This document shows, one piece after another, positions 31,984-33,722 of a stretch of 33,722 nucleotides of DNA (position 1 is the first letter of the stretch; the number at the start of each line of letters is the position of its first letter). Where the stretch lies: NCBI GenBank assembly GCA_963923455.1, contig CAWULT010000042.1, positions 1 through 33,722 on the forward strand. The letters run 5' to 3'. The notes under the pieces were generated by a model, which worked only from the letters and a program-made list of their open reading frames with translations, had not been told where the DNA came from and did no database searches. The DNA is from CAWULT01 sp963923455 (GTDB lineage Bacteria; Acidobacteriota; Vicinamibacteria; Vicinamibacterales; UBA2999). The translations under genes and the position numbers were made by a program.

Positions 31984-32604
31984 CTAGCCCAGCACGTCCT
32001 GGAGCTTCTCGATCGCCGCGCGGGTCAGCACGACGCGCTTCGTGTCGGCCACGTCGCGGGCGCTGACGCGGTTGCTCGGCAGCACGCGTACGCCCTCGAT
32101 GTTGCGGACCGACAGCGTGAGCCGATCCTCGGGCTTGACGTCCACGAGCAGCGCCTTGCCCTCGATGCCCAGGGCCCTCAGCATCTCGACGGCCGCCTTG
32201 GTCTTGATCTCCGCCACGCTCAGCGCGTCCACGACGATCACCTGGCCGTCCCGCAGCTTCTGGGTGAGGGCCGAGCGCAGCGCGCCCTTCTCCACCTTCC
32301 GCGGCAGCGAGTACTCGTAGCTGCGGGGCTGGGGGCCGAACACGGTGCCGCCCTTCCGCCACAGCGGATTCCGGATTTCGCCCACGCGGGCACGGCCGGT
32401 CCCCTTCTGGCGCCACGGCTTCTTACCCGAGCCGCTGACGAGCGCGCGGTTCTTGGTCGCATGGGTGCCGCGGCGCTCCGCCGCGTTGGCCCGGACGACC
32501 GACGCGTGGATCAGGTCGGTCTTGACCACGCCCCCGAACACCTCGTCACGGAGGTCCAGGGACCCGACCTTCTGGTTCTGCTGGTTGACGACGTCTACGG
32601 TCAT
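31984..32604 (-). CDS. rplD: 50S ribosomal protein L4
   Basis: Encodes 206 aa. The tunnel loop GKKPWRQKGTGRARVGEIRN and GGTVFGPQPRSYEYSLPRKV are diagnostic. In E. coli, L4 also represses the S10 operon; no matching leader structure can be judged because the upstream operon start lies beyond the window. It is 7 nt after rplC. Confidence 0.97.
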   Translation of the reverse strand: MTVDVVNQQNQKVGSLDLRDEVFGGVVKTDLIHASVVRANAAERRGTHATKNRALVSGSGKKPWRQKGTGRARVGEIRNPLWRKGGTVFGPQPRSYEYSLPRKVEKGALRSALTQKLRDGQVIVVDALSVAEIKTKAAVEMLRALGIEGKALLVDVKPEDRLTLSVRNIEGVRVLPSNRVSARDVADTKRVVLTRAAIEKLQDVLG

Positions 32605-32611
32605 GACAGCC

Positions 32612-33292
32612 CTACTTCTTGCCCTTCTTCTTGGGCGGTTCCTGCGCGACCTTGATGGCCTTGGCGGCCACGGCCTTGCGAATCACGACCACGCTGTTCG
32701 GGCCGCCCGGCACGGCGCCCTCGAGCAGCAGCAGGTTGTTCTCCGGGTCGACGCGCAGCACCTTCAGGTTGCGGACGGTCACCCGATCCGCGCCCATGTG
32801 GCCGGCCATCCGCATGCCGCGCACGACGCGCGACGGGAACGACGAGGCGCCGATCGACCCCGGCGCCCGGTGGAACATCGAGCCGTGCGTCGCGCGGCCG
32901 CCGCGGAAGTGGTGCCGCTTGACCACGCCCTGGAAGCCCTTGCCCCGGCTGGTCCCGATGACGTCCACGCGCTCGCCGTCGGCGAAGATGGAGACGTTCA
33001 CCTGGTCGCCCGCCTTCGGGACTTCGCCGCCGGCCTTGACGCGCACCTCGCGGCGAATGCGGGTCGGGGGCACGCCGGCCTTCTTGAAGTGGCCGGTGCT
33101 CGGCTTGTTCTCCTTGGTCGGCCGGGCCTCGACGAGCCCGATCTGCACGGCCTCGTAGCCGTCGGTCGCGGCGGTCTTCACCTGCGCGACCACGCACGGC
33201 CCGGCCTTGAGCACGGTGGCCGGCTGCACCGTGCCGTCCGCCGCGAACAGCTGGGTCATGCCGACCTTCTTTCCGATCAGTCCTGTCACCAT
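32612..33292 (-). CDS. rplC: 50S ribosomal protein L3
   Basis: Encodes 226 aa. It begins MVTGLIGKKVGMTQLFAADG and has the conserved VIGTSRGKGFQGVVKRHHF and FPSRVVRGMRMAGHMG. The C-terminus has a short Lys-rich tail. L3 is an early 50S assembly protein near the peptidyl-transferase centre. The spacing to rpsJ is 9 nt. Confidence 0.97.
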   Translation of the reverse strand: MVTGLIGKKVGMTQLFAADGTVQPATVLKAGPCVVAQVKTAATDGYEAVQIGLVEARPTKENKPSTGHFKKAGVPPTRIRREVRVKAGGEVPKAGDQVNVSIFADGERVDVIGTSRGKGFQGVVKRHHFRGGRATHGSMFHRAPGSIGASSFPSRVVRGMRMAGHMGADRVTVRNLKVLRVDPENNLLLLEGAVPGGPNSVVVIRKAVAAKAIKVAQEPPKKKGKK

Positions 33293-33301
33293 GACTGCGC
33301 C

Positions 33302-33637
33302 CTACTTCCCGTGTTCCTTGCCGAACGCCTTGATCTCGACATCCACGCCAGCCGGCAGGTCGAGCTTCATCAGCGCGTCGACCGTCTGCGGCGTCGGCTC
33401 GAAGATGTCGATGAGCCGCTTGTGAGTCCGGATCTCGAACTGCTCGCGTGACTTCTTGTCGACGTGCGGCGAACGGAGCACCGTCCACTTGTTCTTCGCC
33501 GTCGGAAGCGGGATGGGCCCCGCCAGCCGGGCGCCGGTCCGCTTTGCCGTGTCGACGATCTCGCCGGTCGACTGGTCGAGAATCCTCGAGTCGTACGCCT
33601 TGAGGCGGATCCGAATCTTGTCGCTGAACATCGCCAT
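33302..33637 (-). CDS. rpsJ: 30S ribosomal protein S10
   Basis: Encodes 111 aa. KIRIRLKAYDSRILDQSTGE, GPIPLPTAKNKWTVLRSPHV and SREQFEIRTHKRLIDIFEP are diagnostic. It is a 30S head protein, also known as the antitermination factor NusE. ATGs at 33637 and 33631 are both possible starts. It follows tuf by 30 nt. Confidence 0.97.
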   Translation of the reverse strand: MAMFSDKIRIRLKAYDSRILDQSTGEIVDTAKRTGARLAGPIPLPTAKNKWTVLRSPHVDKKSREQFEIRTHKRLIDIFEPTPQTVDALMKLDLPAGVDVEIKAFGKEHGK

Positions 33638-33667
33638 TGCTGAATCCTGTCAGGAGCAGGGGTTGCC

Positions 33668-33722
33668 CTACTCGATGATCTCCGTGATGGTGCCGGCGCC
33701 GACGGTGCGGCCGCCCTCGCGG
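33668..33722 (-). CDS. tuf: Elongation factor Tu, C-terminal end only
   Basis: Only 17 codons and the stop lie in the window. The read-out REGGRTVGAGTITEIIE is the standard C-terminus of EF-Tu domain III. The rest lies beyond base 33722. Its place just upstream of rpsJ matches the classical str-S10 order, so fusA and rpsG/rpsL probably follow outside the window. Confidence 0.94.
   Translation of the reverse strand, partial: REGGRTVGAGTITEIIE

Overview
The window is a GC-rich bacterial contig end. The gene families and order fit an Acidobacteriota-like organism: a pilB-pilT-pilC cluster, FtsX/MacB permeases with no ATPase beside them, a Gcw_chp-like outer-membrane protein in an ammonium-transport cluster, and a complete S10-spc-alpha ribosomal superoperon. 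The phylum is an inference; there is no 16S rRNA gene here. The first 28 bases are not genomic. They match the tail of the Illumina Nextera read-2 adapter, including the Tn5 mosaic end, so the left edge is an artefact that cuts pilC.

Layout. (1) 29-4802, minus strand: a predicted outer-membrane beta-barrel gene, then pilB, pilT and a 3'-truncated pilC, which are the motor and platform genes of a type IV pilus. (2) 4960-9609, plus strand: a Yip1-family membrane protein, a MacA/HlyD-type membrane fusion protein and two paralogous FtsX/MacB-type permeases, with no ATPase gene. (3) 9663-15076, minus strand: amtB, a Gcw_chp-like outer-membrane protein, glnD and glnB, so a nitrogen uptake and sensing cluster. 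A good sigma-54 type -24/-12 element lies upstream of amtB. (4) 15579-17681, plus strand: a divergent EF-G-like GTPase lacking the usual catalytic His and the NKxD motif. (5) 17800-33722, minus strand: tuf (partial), the S10, spc and alpha operons with secY, adk, map and infA, and rpoA and rplQ at the end. No gene of the standard order is missing and no foreign gene interrupts it.

How the genes work together. The nitrogen cluster holds the ammonium channel, the PII protein that can plug it, and the bifunctional enzyme that would modify PII on Tyr51. glnD and glnB overlap by ATGA, so they are probably translated together. The ribosomal superoperon is tightly packed, with several 1-4 nt overlaps. 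Convergent gene ends at 9609/9663 and 17681/17800 each carry a strong perfect hairpin.

I did not find a clearly new system. The best leads are the putative sigma-54 control of an amtB-OMP-glnD-glnB cluster, the ATPase-less exporter locus, the degenerate EF-G paralogue, the OMP gene heading the pilus operon, and a structured 150-nt spacer between rpsD and rpoA. No tRNA, rRNA, CRISPR array or insertion sequence was recognised.
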